Below are positions 13,331-22,959 of a stretch of DNA of 64,000 nucleotides, piece after piece (position 1 is the stretch's first letter; each line of letters starts with the position of its first letter). The notes under the pieces were generated by a model. The model was not told where the DNA came from, made no database searches, and saw nothing but the letters and a program-made list of their open reading frames with translations. The position numbers were made by a program, and so were the translations under genes. Origin of the DNA: Callipepla californica brunnescens (lineage: Eukaryota > Chordata > Aves > Galliformes > Odontophoridae); contig JALIRH010000049.1 of the NCBI GenBank assembly GCA_023055505.1, positions 2,356,001 through 2,420,000 of the forward strand, given 5' to 3'.

Positions 13331-13554
13331 TGCCTCCCACTCCCTACATAGCTATAAACTAAGGTTGCTCCCACCCAACTGTACTGCTTTCAAGGGAAAA
13401 CAACAACAAAAAAAACAGAATAAACCAGTTGAGTCTCAGCTGTAAAATCAGACGTATACTTTTACTGAAATCCTCCTGGCAAGAGAAACTCTATCTGACA
13501 GCAAGCACAAAGTAAGCACTGGGTGTTAGGGACATATTAAATAGAGATACTTGC

Positions 13555-13736
13555 CTGTCTTTCAAATGCTTCGCTTGCACTTGAGTTACGTGGCCACTGG
13601 AAAAATCAAACACTTCTTCACTTAGTAGTTTAAGGATCACCGTGTTGTTCTGACAAAGGCTTTCACTAGTCCTGCTTGCTCCTACAATATCGCTTATAAA
13701 AACTGGCCAGTGCTTTGGACATTCCTGTTTCAGAAT
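13555..13736 (-). pseudogene. XPO1: XPO1-like exon with a GC 5' splice site
   Basis: The exon is 182 bp, open, and encodes the segment beginning ILKQECPKHWPVFISD and ending AKHLKD plus two bases. It is close to the canonical XPO1 text. The acceptor is TTTCAG. The donor reads AG|GCAAGT, that is GC rather than GT, and the phase joins correctly to the next exon at 12993 (AGT codon followed by MCNEFSQ). GC-AG introns are a tolerated minor class, so this alone is not a defect. Confidence 0.85.
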
Positions 13737-14519
13737 CTGAAATGTGAAACACCCGTGTGTTAGGTACTTCAGCAAAACCAAATGTCAAGATTTATAAACT
13801 CCAGCTTACCTGAACAAGAATCATCTTCAGCTTCCCAAGATACACCTTCTCTTTCTGGAGTATGGAAAAGACAAGTCAGATTATGCATATTATTTACCTC
13901 CCTTTTTCTCCCCTGAAAGGATTCACTCACTTCTACACATGTTGGATCAGACGATGTCTTGATAATTAGGCCAGCAACATACTTCTTTGTACCTGCAGAA
14001 AAACTAAGAAAAAAGCAAAAGGGTTGGACAGATGTTTTAATGAGTAAGCATGTACCTTGCTATTTAACTTGAAGAAGTCAAAATCCAGTGGATGTACCAT
14101 TTCTTCAATAAGACAGTCAACAGTACAGACAAAACTCAGACTACTGCTGTTTCAAGTTATCAGGCTAACTAAAAGGAATGCCTTCTTCTCAGAAATGTCA
14201 TTTTTCCCCTAGTCACTAGTCTAAATTAGAAACCATTCCTAGCACTTTAGCAAAAGCAGTCATTTTTTGCACTCTGGGCCTGAGCAAAACATTCCTTCAG
14301 GTTTTAACTGCATTTTCAAGAAAATTGGAAACAACAGGTCTGGAAGTGACACGACTTGAGCTATACCACACAACAGCTGCTCTCCAGGCTTTTCTGACCC
14401 CAGATGAAGTTCTTCATCATTATCAACCAGGATCAATACACACTAATCCAGAGGAATACCTGATAACAAGACATGCCATTGTCAAGCACTGGTCTCAGCC
14501 CACGGATGGGAACTGCTGA

Positions 14520-14745
14520 ATCACGGCCTGAACCACTGATGGATCACCTGAGGCGAGCACGGAGTCAGCCATGGGAGCACAGGTGAAGGCAATGCACCTG
14601 TGCCAATTCACCAATGGCCACAAACTGAAGCAGAGGAAGTGGTGCACAGGTGTGCTTGGGAACTCCTTCACAGTGAGGGCCATGGAGCACTGGAACAGGC
14701 TGCCTGTGCTACTAGAATTCAACTGTTCATTTACAACCTCAGTGC
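14520..14745 (+). mobile_element. CR1 LINE fragment at the MROH/XPO1 junction
   Basis: CR1-like text in plus orientation, including AAACTGAAGCAGAGGAAGTG and GAGCACTGGAACAGGCTGCC. It lies between the last XPO1-like exon and the first MROH-like exon, close to where the two gene fragments meet. Confidence 0.75.
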
Positions 14746-15264
14746 CATGCTAGCAGCAATCCAGCCCTGAGAACATCTGCAGATGGAAACAGCTGCTCAG
14801 CTTATCCACTGGAAAAGAAAATAAATAAAAAAAGGCAGGCACAGCTCAACAGACAATCTAAAGGGCTTGACAGTTTTCAAATGTCATGCTGCACGTTTCT
14901 GAGCTCCTCCATTCAGGCAATGGTCACAGTTTCAATACCTCAAATGTAGAAGCTACTGAAAACTGTTTTTTTCTGTTTGCATTTTCGTTTGCATTTTTTC
15001 GTGTAATTATTACCATGCTTTTTAAAGTTAAATAAACTCATATATATCAAGCAGAAACCATATTCAACAGCTCTCTTTTTATAACCATTCCACAGATAAG
15101 AGGAAAACACCGTTGCCAAGATGGAATCCACAGTCCTATCTATGGTCGCCTGAGGAAAGCACCCGGGCAGTGCTCAGCACCAAACTGCTTCCCCGGGGAT
15201 GGCGGGTGGGGGGGGGATGGGAGAGCAAAGGGGAAGGGGGCTCCCCGGGGACCCCCAAACTCAC

Positions 15265-17198
15265 GGCCAGAGGAAGGCTGCCGATCTCGGTCTCCTGGCT
15301 CAGTGGCGCCATCTTCAGCAGCTGCAGCAGCTGCTGCAACATCTGCGGCGCCACATCCACCGAGGACAATACCATCTTCCACAGCTCCCACGTGTCCCTG
15401 CGGCACAGAGCCGTCCTCAGAGGGGGCCACATGGTGACGGGGCTGGCGGTCTCTCCATGTGTGGGGCGGGGGGCCCTCTCAGTGTGGGATGGAGGCTCCC
15501 CACTGCAGGGGGTGGAGGTCCTTCTACTTGTGGTCTGAGGATCCCTCTCTTTGTTGTGTGGGAGTCCCTATCCACATGGGGTGGAGGTCCCTGTCCATGT
15601 GGGGATGGGGGTTTCTCTCCACGTGGGAGGAGGGGGGGGCAACTCACTTATTGCAGGTGGGTGAGCAGCGCAGCAGGCTGAGTGTCACTGCATGAGGATC
15701 AGAGGCAGCCAGCCAGGGCAAGGCACCCTGGATGATCCTCTTTGGCCGCTTCTCTGTGGTCATTTTCCTGCTTCTTTGGATGCCTGTCACGATCCGCTGC
15801 ACCTGGATGGGACATGGCGACAGCAGAGTTTTTGGGCTGCCCCAAGAGGAGTCAAGCACCCTCAAGTCCTGAATCAGACCGATGATGTCTGGGACAGTCC
15901 AACCCAGCACTGCCTTCCTGCACCAAACCCTAACCAAGAGCGACCAATCCAACTCTAACCACCAGCGCTCCACCCAACCCAACCCTACATGGCCTTCCTG
16001 CACCCAAACAATCCAACCCCCAAGACCCAACCCAACCCCAACGCTGGCCCCCAGTCCAAACCCCACTCTGACCCCACCACAGGTTCAACCCCCCAGCAAT
16101 CAGCTGCCGGTTGCTCACATCATCGGGTGTAGGCTTGAAATTGTCCATCAGGGCAGCCATCATGGTGGCAGCCACCTGCAGGTGGGAGTTGCTGCAGTCT
16201 CTCATGCCCTGCAGTGCCACGAGGATGAGGTCGGTGTTCTCCGACGAGTGGAAGTGCTTTGCAAAGTGCTGGGGGGAATGAACACAGAGGGGGGGAAGGA
16301 ACATCAGATGTGTTCCCCCCACTCCCACAGACTTCTCAGTCATGAATCCCACGGCCTCTATGGGGTCTCTATGGGTCTCCATTGGTCCCTATGGGTCTCT
16401 GTGGGTTCCAGTGTCCCAATGATCTCTATGGGTTCCAATGGGGGTCTATGGGGTATCTGGGTCTCTATGAGTCTCTGTGGATCCCTATGGGTCTCTCTAT
16501 GGGTCCGTGTGGTTCTCTGTGGGTCTCCACGGGTCTCTGCGGGTCCCAGTGTGTCCCTTTGAGTCCCGATGGGTCTCTGTGGATCTCTATGGGTGCCAGT
16601 GTCTGTCTATGGGTCTCTGAAGGAGTGCTCAGGCACTGGAACGGCCTGACCTCATGTATCTATGAATCTATGGGTCTCTATGGGTCTCCATGGGTCCCTA
16701 TGTGGGTCTATGGAGTCCCTATGTGTCTCTGTGGGTCCCAGTGTCTCTCTATGGGTCCCTATGGGACCCAATGTCTCTCTATGGGTCCCAGTGTCTCTCT
16801 ATGGGTCTCTGAATGAGTGCTCAGGCACTAGAATGGCCTGACCTCATGTATCTACGAATCTATGGGTCCCTATGGGTCTCCATGGGTCCCTATGGGTCTC
16901 CATGGGTCCCTATGGGTCTCCATGGGTCCCTATGGGTCTCCATGGGTCCCTATGGGTCTCCATGGGCCCCTTTGGGTCTCTCTGAAGGAAGAGGAGCTGC
17001 TGCTCTGCCCCGCAGCCCCCTGGCTCACCTCGGAAGGTTTGTGGGGTGAGAGAGGGGAGGGGGGGAGGAACAGCCGTACTGTGTGTAGCCCCCATGGGCA
17101 GAGCTCACCTGCAAGACGCCGTGCAGCTCCTCACCAATGCTGGTGCTGGGGCGGACAAACAGCAGCGTGTGCAGCATTTGGTCCAGAGCCCTCAGGGT
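15265..17198 (-). CDS. MROH-like (maestro HEAT-like repeat) gene fragment, four exons
   Basis: Four GC-rich exons on the minus strand have clean splice sites and matching phases. Exon 17198-17109 (90 bp) begins TLRALDQMLHTLLFVRPS. Exon 16268-16119 (150 bp) includes HFAKHFHSSENTDLILVAL and GMRDCSNSHLQVAATMM. Exon 15802-15648 (155 bp) starts VQRIVTGIQRSRKM and ends LSLLRCSPTCNK. Exon 15397-15265 (133 bp) includes DTWELWKMVLSSVDVAP and MLQQLLQLLKM. Joined, they give about 176 codons without a stop. The NTD-hydrophobic-VAL-GMRD and SLL-CSPTC patterns resemble avian MROH proteins, which are long arrays of HEAT-like helices of mostly unknown function. Members are normally far longer, so this is a fragment or an incompletely recognised gene. 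No clear initiator exon was identified. The family call rests on memory of motif patterns. Confidence 0.65.
15430..15645. repeat. Degenerate G-rich VNTR in MROH-like intron
   Basis: Imperfect units of roughly 25-35 bp are built on CATGTGGGGTGGAGGTCCCT-type text. They occur between the 15265-15397 and 15648-15802 exons. Confidence 0.6.
15888..16090. repeat. C/A-rich degenerate repeat (CCAAC-type)
   Basis: Runs of CCAACCC and CCCAACCC variants fill the intron between the 15802 and 16119 exon edges. The sequence is low complexity and G-rich on the gene's sense strand. Confidence 0.55.
16345..16985. repeat. TATGGGTCTC-type minisatellite, array 1
   Basis: Degenerate 10-bp units (CTATGGGTCC/CTATGGGTCT) are repeated head to tail in the intron between the 17109 and 16268 exons of the MROH-like gene. 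The cleanest part is 16860-16975, alternating CCTATGGGTC and TCCATGGGTC. The longer motif GTGCTCAGGCACTGGAACGG followed by GACCTCATGTATCTATGAAT occurs near 16625 and, slightly changed, near 16815. Confidence 0.9.
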
Positions 17199-17279
17199 CT
17201 GTGGGAAGGATGGGGGAGGGGAGCACAGCCAGACCCTGTCCTGCAAGGCTCTGAGGAGCCGCGCTTCCCCATCCCGCGC

Positions 17280-17635
17280 TCACGTGACGCTCACCCCCGT
17301 CCGCTTCGACTCACCACAGCTCACTCTCCTCGCCCGGACTCGCCCTCACTTGGCATGGCGGGCCGGGCACGGCCACCGGCACTGCGCACGCTCGGCTTCC
17401 CGCACCGCTCGTCCAATCGCCGCTCCTCCCGAGCTTTGGGTGACGGCGACTCCAGCCAATCGGCTCTGCGCAGACCGAGGGGGCGGGCGCCGCGCGGGGC
17501 CAATCACGCACGGCGCCGGAGCTCGAGCGGGAAAAGGGGCAGGGGGAGGGACTGCGTAGAACAGGCAGCGGTCGCAACCAATGAGAAGGCCCGATGGGAA
17601 GGGCCGGCCAATAGGAGAGGCGGTGTCCGGGGCTA
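17280..17635. promoter_or_regulatory. CpG-rich promoter-like region with five CCAAT boxes
   Basis: The region is dense in CpG and GC boxes (GGGGGCGGGCG at about 17479). CCAAT occurs at 17413, 17456, 17500, 17578 and 17608, all on the plus strand, so ATTGG on the strand of the MROH-like gene. Spacings of 43, 44, 78 and 30 bp suit NF-Y promoters. It sits directly upstream of the first MROH-like exon found (17198). A possible noncoding first exon could end at the donor-like GAGCTGTG|GTGAGTCG near 17312. Transcription could also run on the plus strand into the minisatellite. Confidence 0.65.
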
Positions 17636-18335
17636 CGGGTCTATGGGTCTCTATGGGTCCCTGTGGGTCCCTGTGGGGTCCCTATGGGTCTCTCTATGAG
17701 TCCCTGTGGTTCTCTGTGGGTCTCCATGGATCTCTGTGAGTCCCAGTGTCTCTCTGTGAGTCCCTATATGTCCCAATGGTCTCTATGGGTCCCTTTTGGG
17801 GTCTGTGGGGTCTCTGGGTCTCTATGGATCTCTGTGGATCCCTATGGGTCTCTCTATGGGTCCCCGTGGGACCCTGTGGTTCTCTGTGGGTCTCCATGGG
17901 TCTCTGTGGGTCCCAGTGTGTCCCTATGTGTCTCTCTATGGGTCTCAATGTGTCTCTCTATGGGTCTCTCTATGGGTCTCTCTATGGTTCCCTATAGGTC
18001 TCTATGGGTCCGTATGGCTCCCAGTGTCTCTCTATGGGTCTCTGAAGGAGTGCTCAGGCACTGGAATGGCCTGACCTTATGTATCTATGAATCTATGGGT
18101 CTCTATGGGGTCTCTATTGGTCTCCATGGGTCTTAGTGTCTCTCTGTGGGTCCCTATGTGTCCCAATGGTCCCTATGGGTCCCTATGGGGTCTCTGGGTC
18201 TCTGTGGTTCCCTATGGGTCCCTATGGGTCTCTTTGGGTCCCAGTGTCTCTCTATGGGCCTCTGTGGGTCCCAATGGGTCTCTATGGGTCTCTATGGGTC
18301 CCAATGGGTCTCTCTATGGTCTCCAGGGCCCCATG
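17636..18335. repeat. TATGGGTCTC-type minisatellite, array 2
   Basis: The same 10-bp family as at 16.3-17.0 kb, about 700 bp long, starting just outside the CpG promoter. It includes another copy of the GTGCTCAGGCACTGGAATGG module near 18049. Open frames rich in YGSLWVPMG-like text are a direct result of the repeat. Confidence 0.9.
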
Positions 18336-19129
18336 GCCAGAGCCCCTCAAGCCCCTTGCTTCTGAGTCCTGGCAGTGCTTTGGATTGCAGCCTGCTGACA
18401 GCTGGGGGACATCTCCCCTTTTTTTTCCGCAGAAAACAAACCCAGCCCCTTCCTTGCATTCAGTGGCAGGAGTTGGAGGTGCTCTCTTGGTTCCCAGAGC
18501 ATTCTGCCCTGTTATCTGCAGCACCACAACCTCTGCAGCTCCTGAGGTAGCCGGGCAGCAGGACATCCAGAAACGTGGAATGCTGTTGGACATTTTTGTC
18601 CCCACTCATCACTGGATTAGGTTTATAGATTAGGTTTAGGGTTTGGGATCCGCGATTCCGCTTCCGAATGATACCTGTAACACGAAACATTCCTGCAAAG
18701 GCATCTTTGAAAAGGAGGTAGAAGAGATGTGGTGTCTATTAGTTTATAACACAATAAATACGATAGCACTTTTTGGTGAATGATGTTACCTGTGAGAAAA
18801 TTCCATCCTAATGGTTATGTTTTAACATAGCTGTGAATTAAAACTATGTTTAGTGTTCTGAAATTTACTTTCTACACTGGGGTTACTGAGGAGCACGTGC
18901 AGGGTGTAGCAGTGCTTATGGCAGTGTCTGAACAGAGCAGAGCAGGATTTTGTTCATTGGCCCAGTGTATCCTTGTCCTTGCATAGCCATCTTTAGACCA
19001 GAGAGATAAAAGGAGGCTAAAAATTAGTCAAACAGGTTTCTTTGGTTGGGTTAACATTCTTTCCTGGGCTCTTGTGCTAGAAATGCTTGTTTGTTTCATA
19101 TTTTTACAGAGGACTTCCAGGGAAATGGA
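18336..19129. other. No gene recognised
   Basis: Mixed-composition sequence separates the minisatellite from the CCCTAG array. No open frame with splice context and no repeat family was recognised. Confidence 0.4.
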
Positions 19130-19925
19130 AGCCCTAGCCCCTCTAATTCTAGCCCTAACCCTAGCCCTAACTCCTCTAACCCTTGCCCTAGCCTTAGCAT
19201 AGCCCCTCTAACCCTAGCAGTAGCCTTAGTCCTATCCACTCTAACCCTAGCCCTAGCCATAGTCCTAGCCCTAGCCCGTCTAACCCTACTCCTAACCCTA
19301 TTCCTAGCCCCAATAACCCTAGCCCTAACCCTAGCCCTAGCCCCTCTAACCATAGTCCTAGACCTAGTGATAGCCCTAGCCCCTCTAACCTTAGCCCTAA
19401 CACTAGCTTTAACAATAGCTCCTCTAACCCTATCCCTGGCCCAAGCCCTAGCCCCTCTAACCCTAGCACGAACCCTAGCCTCTCAAACCCTTGCCCTAGC
19501 CCATGCCCTAGCCCTAGCCTAGCTAACCCTAGCCGTAGCCATAACCCTAGCCACACTTGCCCTAGCCCAAGCCACTGCCCCTCTAACCCTAGCCCAAGCC
19601 CTAGCTATAACACCTCTCATACTAGCCGTAGCCCTAACCCAAGCCCCTCTAAACCTTGCCTTAACCCTAGCTCCTCTAAACCTTGCCCTAGCCCTCGCCT
19701 TAGCCCCTCTAATTCTAGCCGTAGCCCTAGCCCCTCTAACCCTAGCCATATCCACAGCCCTAGCCCGTTTAAACCTATCCCTAACCATAACCCAAGCCAT
19801 AGCCCCTCTAACCCTAGCCCAATCCCTGGCCCCTCTATCCCAAACACCAACCCTAGCCCTAGCCCCTCTAACCCAAGCCTTAGCCTTAGACATAGCCCCT
19901 CTAACCCTAGCAGCAGCCCTAGACC
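19130..19925. repeat. Degenerate CCCTAG/CCCTAA array (telomere-like)
   Basis: About 800 bp consist of CCCTAG, CCCTAA and CCCTCTAA units, often as CCCTAGCCCCTCTAACCCTA-like 20-mers. The canonical vertebrate telomere unit (CCCTAA) occurs only sporadically, so this is a diverged interstitial or subtelomeric minisatellite. The open frames through it on both strands (alternating leucine/alanine or glycine/leucine/arginine) are repeat artefacts. Confidence 0.9.
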
Positions 19926-20031
19926 AATCCTTTGCCTTTCAAGTGTTCACCAAGACAACTTTCAAAGACTTCTTTCAGAAGTGCTTCAATGAAATGCGGA
20001 AAATCTTTTCTTTAATATTCTTTTTCTTTTA

Positions 20032-20391
20032 TTAAAAGAAAAAGCATGAAAAGAGCGACAGGATGCCTCCGTCATTGTCACAGAGGTTGCAAACTCTGCA
20101 GGATCTACGTGGCATCAGAAAGCCATTAATATGTGGCTCATGATATGGGCTTTGAAGCACAACCACCAACTCAGCAAGGCAGAAAAAGCCCACGTACAGT
20201 GTTAAAAGAGACACATCCGTGTAAAAATCTCTCGAGGTAAGATAACCATTTGACAGCCTCCCAATATCTAACAATGTTTTCACCTTCGCGTTTTTTAAGA
20301 CTTGTAATGATGCCATACATCCCTTGGTAGTGTAAACATAAACATGAGTGCAGGTATACTTCATCTCACGCATTCTAAATAGACGATTCAA
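20032..20391 (-). other. Exon-like open stretch, unidentified
   Basis: A minus-strand stretch includes YTCTHVYVYTTKGCMASLQ and LSNGYLTSRDFYTDVSLLTL. A plausible acceptor (CTATTTAG) precedes it. Alternating beta-strand-like hydrophobic text suggests an extracellular beta-sandwich or propeller segment. I cannot name the family. It could be one exon of the same relic as the stretches at 20.6, 22.8 and 27.5 kb. Confidence 0.25.
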
Positions 20392-20555
20392 GTCAGCAGA
20401 CCTTCAGAGAGACAAAAGAAACCTATTTTGTGACTCTTTGAAGTAGAGGTGCATGCACTAATCGAGCTTTGAGTTGTAACTCTTCATTAACAATGCTGAT
20501 GTTGAGATATATTTTGCAGAAATCTACCTTTATTGGTTTCACTGCGTATCAGCTA

Positions 20556-20694
20556 GAGAAAGGTCTCAATTCCCCACTTATTTTATAAGTTATAAAGCTA
20601 TCCAGGCTAAGAACAAAAATTTTATCTTCAACCATATTCCCCAGGTCTCTTAAAGTCAGTCCATGATACATTGCCATTTTCACAGAAAAACTGA
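20556..20694 (-). other. Exon-like open stretch, unidentified
   Basis: It is preceded by a strong pyrimidine tract and acceptor (TTTACTCCTCTCAG). Phase 0 from the acceptor gives FFCENGNVSWTDFKRPGEYG, then a stop. A second frame gives VEDKIFVLSLDSFITYKI. The two halves look like one exon broken by a single-base indel. Unidentified. Confidence 0.25.
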
Positions 20695-22079
20695 GAGGAG
20701 TAAAGAAAACAGAAGAAATATTATTAGTCTTCATTTTCTTTTTCTCCCCAATTCTGATTTATGATACCTAATGAATGTTTTAAAAGAGATCAGTGCAATC
20801 CTCATGTGTCATGGAAAGAAATGCTTTCACTGGATGGCTGAACAACATGAGGTGAACCAAATTTCTCAGAAGTCTGTCTCCAGAAGGCTGCTATCCATTA
20901 CTGTTATAAGTTTCCAGTGGAAATGACGCTACACAGAGAGTAAGACAAAATTTAAAGCCCCGTGGAAGACATATTAAATTAATAAATGTAATACAAAGAC
21001 TATATTCGTGACAAAATGTTGGTATTTGTGATGTGTTTATTTATTCTGAGTTTTTCTGAGCTCATCAAAGTATGTGTAGTACTCCTTCAATCTGAAAGTT
21101 AACCCAAGGAGTAATAAAAGTGAAAAATGATGCACAAATTGACGTGTGGACCTCCAATGGAGATAAATACATTCTCATTTTACCTACACTGAGTACCTAG
21201 GTTTGCATACTCTCTGGCAGATGTGGTTATCATTAATTCAATATTCACCATTATCCCCTACCTGATTTCATTTAGCTCCTCCAGATGTTCACTGCTTATA
21301 TTATAAAAGCACATGATGGATATTTCAGCCAGAAATACCATGTCTGTGTTTTGTGGTTACAGTCAAAGTCTGATCATGCAAAGCAATGAGGCTTCATTTC
21401 AACAAAGGATTCAGTTCTATGCCTCAGTCTAAAGAGGTGCTAAGCTGCTGTTGCTTGAAGTCGGACTGCAGCCCATGCTGAGGTGTCGGTCTTCGGCTCT
21501 AAGCCTGCACTGATCTACGGGTCAGTGGGAGCCACACTGCAAAGTTGTGGTCACTGTTCTCTTTCTTGCAGAAAATTCCAGTTCCATTGTATTTTCCATT
21601 GGCATATTCAGTTTTGAACATTCCATATATGAACAGATTGACTCAACAGTGGATTAATGACACAGTAAACATTACGGTGAAGCAAGAACACATCCTTTAA
21701 GATTTTATCCAGATTCTTTTTTAAACTGCAGTGCACCATCGCTTTTTAAATGAAGCGCTGCTTGTCTGGAAAAGGAAAAATGATAATACTCCATCTGTAA
21801 AAAAAATCCTTTGTTTTTTACATTTCCACCAAAAAGGAGAGAGTAAGATACAGATATAAAAGTTAAGTCTTAAATAATTAAAACCTTTGCATTAGAATCT
21901 TGGGTTCTTTCAAGGTAACTTCTCTGGTTGTCAGCCTGTGTCTGACCAATGGACTGGGATCCATTACACAGCCTTGGGCTCCAGAGACTTTGCATTGTTT
22001 TGCTCCCGTTAGGCACTAACTGTCATGTATGACCCACTTCAAAGACACCAGATATTAGACACAACACGTTGTTAATGTC

Positions 22080-22600
22080 ATGAAGTCTCCGTGTTGTGCT
22101 CTGTTCTGTGTTCCTGGGGTTCAGCCTGGTGAGCACCTTGTATAAATGCTATCGTTCGACCCGCAAGCGGCTCAGCATCACACAGCTGTTCTCACACTAC
22201 ACCCTTTCCCAGTGAGATAGGGGAGAGAATTAAAAAAAGAAACCACAACAAAATAGAACTCACGGGTCGAGATAAAACTGTTTACCAAGATAGAGAAAAG
22301 GAAAAGCATAATAATAGTTAACGATTCATATATATATATATATATGAATCTCTATAAAAAGTAATGCTACCAAGTAATTCACAAGCAATTGCTCTCTGCT
22401 CGTCCACCAATGCCCGTTTATTTCCACAGTGAGGAAAAGAGAGCGAGATGAACTCTCACTGCATGATGTGAGCTCATCCTGCCCTCCTCCCTCTGCATCA
22501 GATGCTTATTTTGTTGTCTTCTCCACATTTCATGTTAGATTTATCCGTTCAAAACTGGTTCCAGCTTTTTTATCCATGTCTTTCCTATGACAGCTTTGCC
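22080..22600. mobile_element. Possible old dispersed (LTR-type) avian repeat
   Basis: Text such as GTGAGATAGGGGAGAGAATT, CTCACGGGTCGAGATAAAAC and CCACCAATGCCCGTTTATTT resembles a dispersed repeat I associate with avian LTR elements. The copy is decayed, with no ORF and no defined ends. Confidence 0.35.
22323..22350. repeat. Perfect 28-bp AT-core palindrome
   Basis: GATTC, an alternating AT core, then GAATC. The two 14-bp arms are perfect reverse complements with no spacer. Confidence 0.9.
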
Positions 22601-22735
22601 CTTTTTCCCTGAACCAAAGTTTAATTGTTCCATGTAAATACACCAGCAGTTAAAAGATAAATAGCCAATAGTCTATGACTGGAGTACTGACAATTTCTCA
22701 ATAGTAAACTTTCCTGAAGTTTTAAACACTTGTCT

Positions 22736-22959
22736 TGGTCAGAATGACTACCTGAAGCACAATTCCATCAGCTGTCCAGTTCAAGTTAGGATAGATGCTA
22801 GCAAATAAAGAGAGATGGAACTCAAAGTACAGATCGAAGTTTAAAAATGGGTGGGCGTCCTGTTTAACATTACCGGGCATCCACAGCATCAACTGTGGGG
22901 GAGACGTGTCCACCAGCAGCACTAATTCTTTCTTCGTGGCTTCAGAGTTGAAATGAAAC
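22736..22959 (-). other. Exon-like open stretch, unidentified
   Basis: A minus-strand segment runs from about 22959 (after AAATGCAG) to 22736. It includes LVLFHFNSEATKKELVLLVD, PPQLMLWMPGN and PNLNWTADGIVLQ, and ends in CAG|GTAGTC. The alternating hydrophobic pattern and NxT-like sites suggest an ectodomain. Its phase-0 end would join the phase-0 frame of the stretch at 20.69 kb. Unidentified. Confidence 0.3.

Larger units (their letters stand above)
941..13992 (-). pseudogene. XPO1: Unprocessed XPO1 (exportin-1/CRM1) relic
   Basis: XPO1 is the HEAT-repeat nuclear export receptor for leucine-rich NES cargo. Seventeen XPO1-like exons lie in order on the minus strand: 13992-13931, 13854-13810, 13736-13555, 12993-12945, 12851-12732, 12637-12506, 11442-11284, 9242-9046, 7985-7831, 7716-7555, 6758-6624, 6295-6112, 4721-4615, 4228-4058, 3226-3062, 1390-1256 and 1155-941. 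Diagnostic peptides include FISDIVGASRTSESLCQNN, FLNWIPLGY, AGAQTDRTVQEHL-like text, QEEAAAQSF and DILQHIFSVVTD. Most exon edges have AG/GT signals and exon lengths match the codons of the family, so this is a DNA-level duplicate with introns, not a retrocopy. Lesions are a TGA at 9225-9227, a TGA at 1082-1084, an acceptor AG changed to AT at the 11442 exon, frameshifts in the 7985, 7716 and 3226 exons, and loss of exons between 7986 and 9045. The first XPO1 exons are absent. It is very unlikely to encode a functional exportin. The functional XPO1 is presumably elsewhere. Confidence 0.9.

Noticed and set aside
14940..15131. Possible extra minus-strand exon after TTTCCTCAG (ATIDRTVDSILATVFSSYLW)
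   Set aside because: Phase 0 would fit the MROH-like exon at 15265, but the text resembles neither MROH nor the missing XPO1 N-terminal exons, and the donor is unclear.
16345..18335. Open frames with YGSLWVPMG-like repeats
   Set aside because: Translations of the 10-bp minisatellite in different frames. A 10-bp unit avoiding stops gives these by default.
19091..19893. Several open frames of 80-145 codons on both strands
   Set aside because: All lie in the CCCTAG-type array and consist of periodic dipeptide text. There are no splice or start signals.
19130..19925. True telomere
   Set aside because: CCCTAA units are a minority and the array is internal, with ordinary sequence on both sides.
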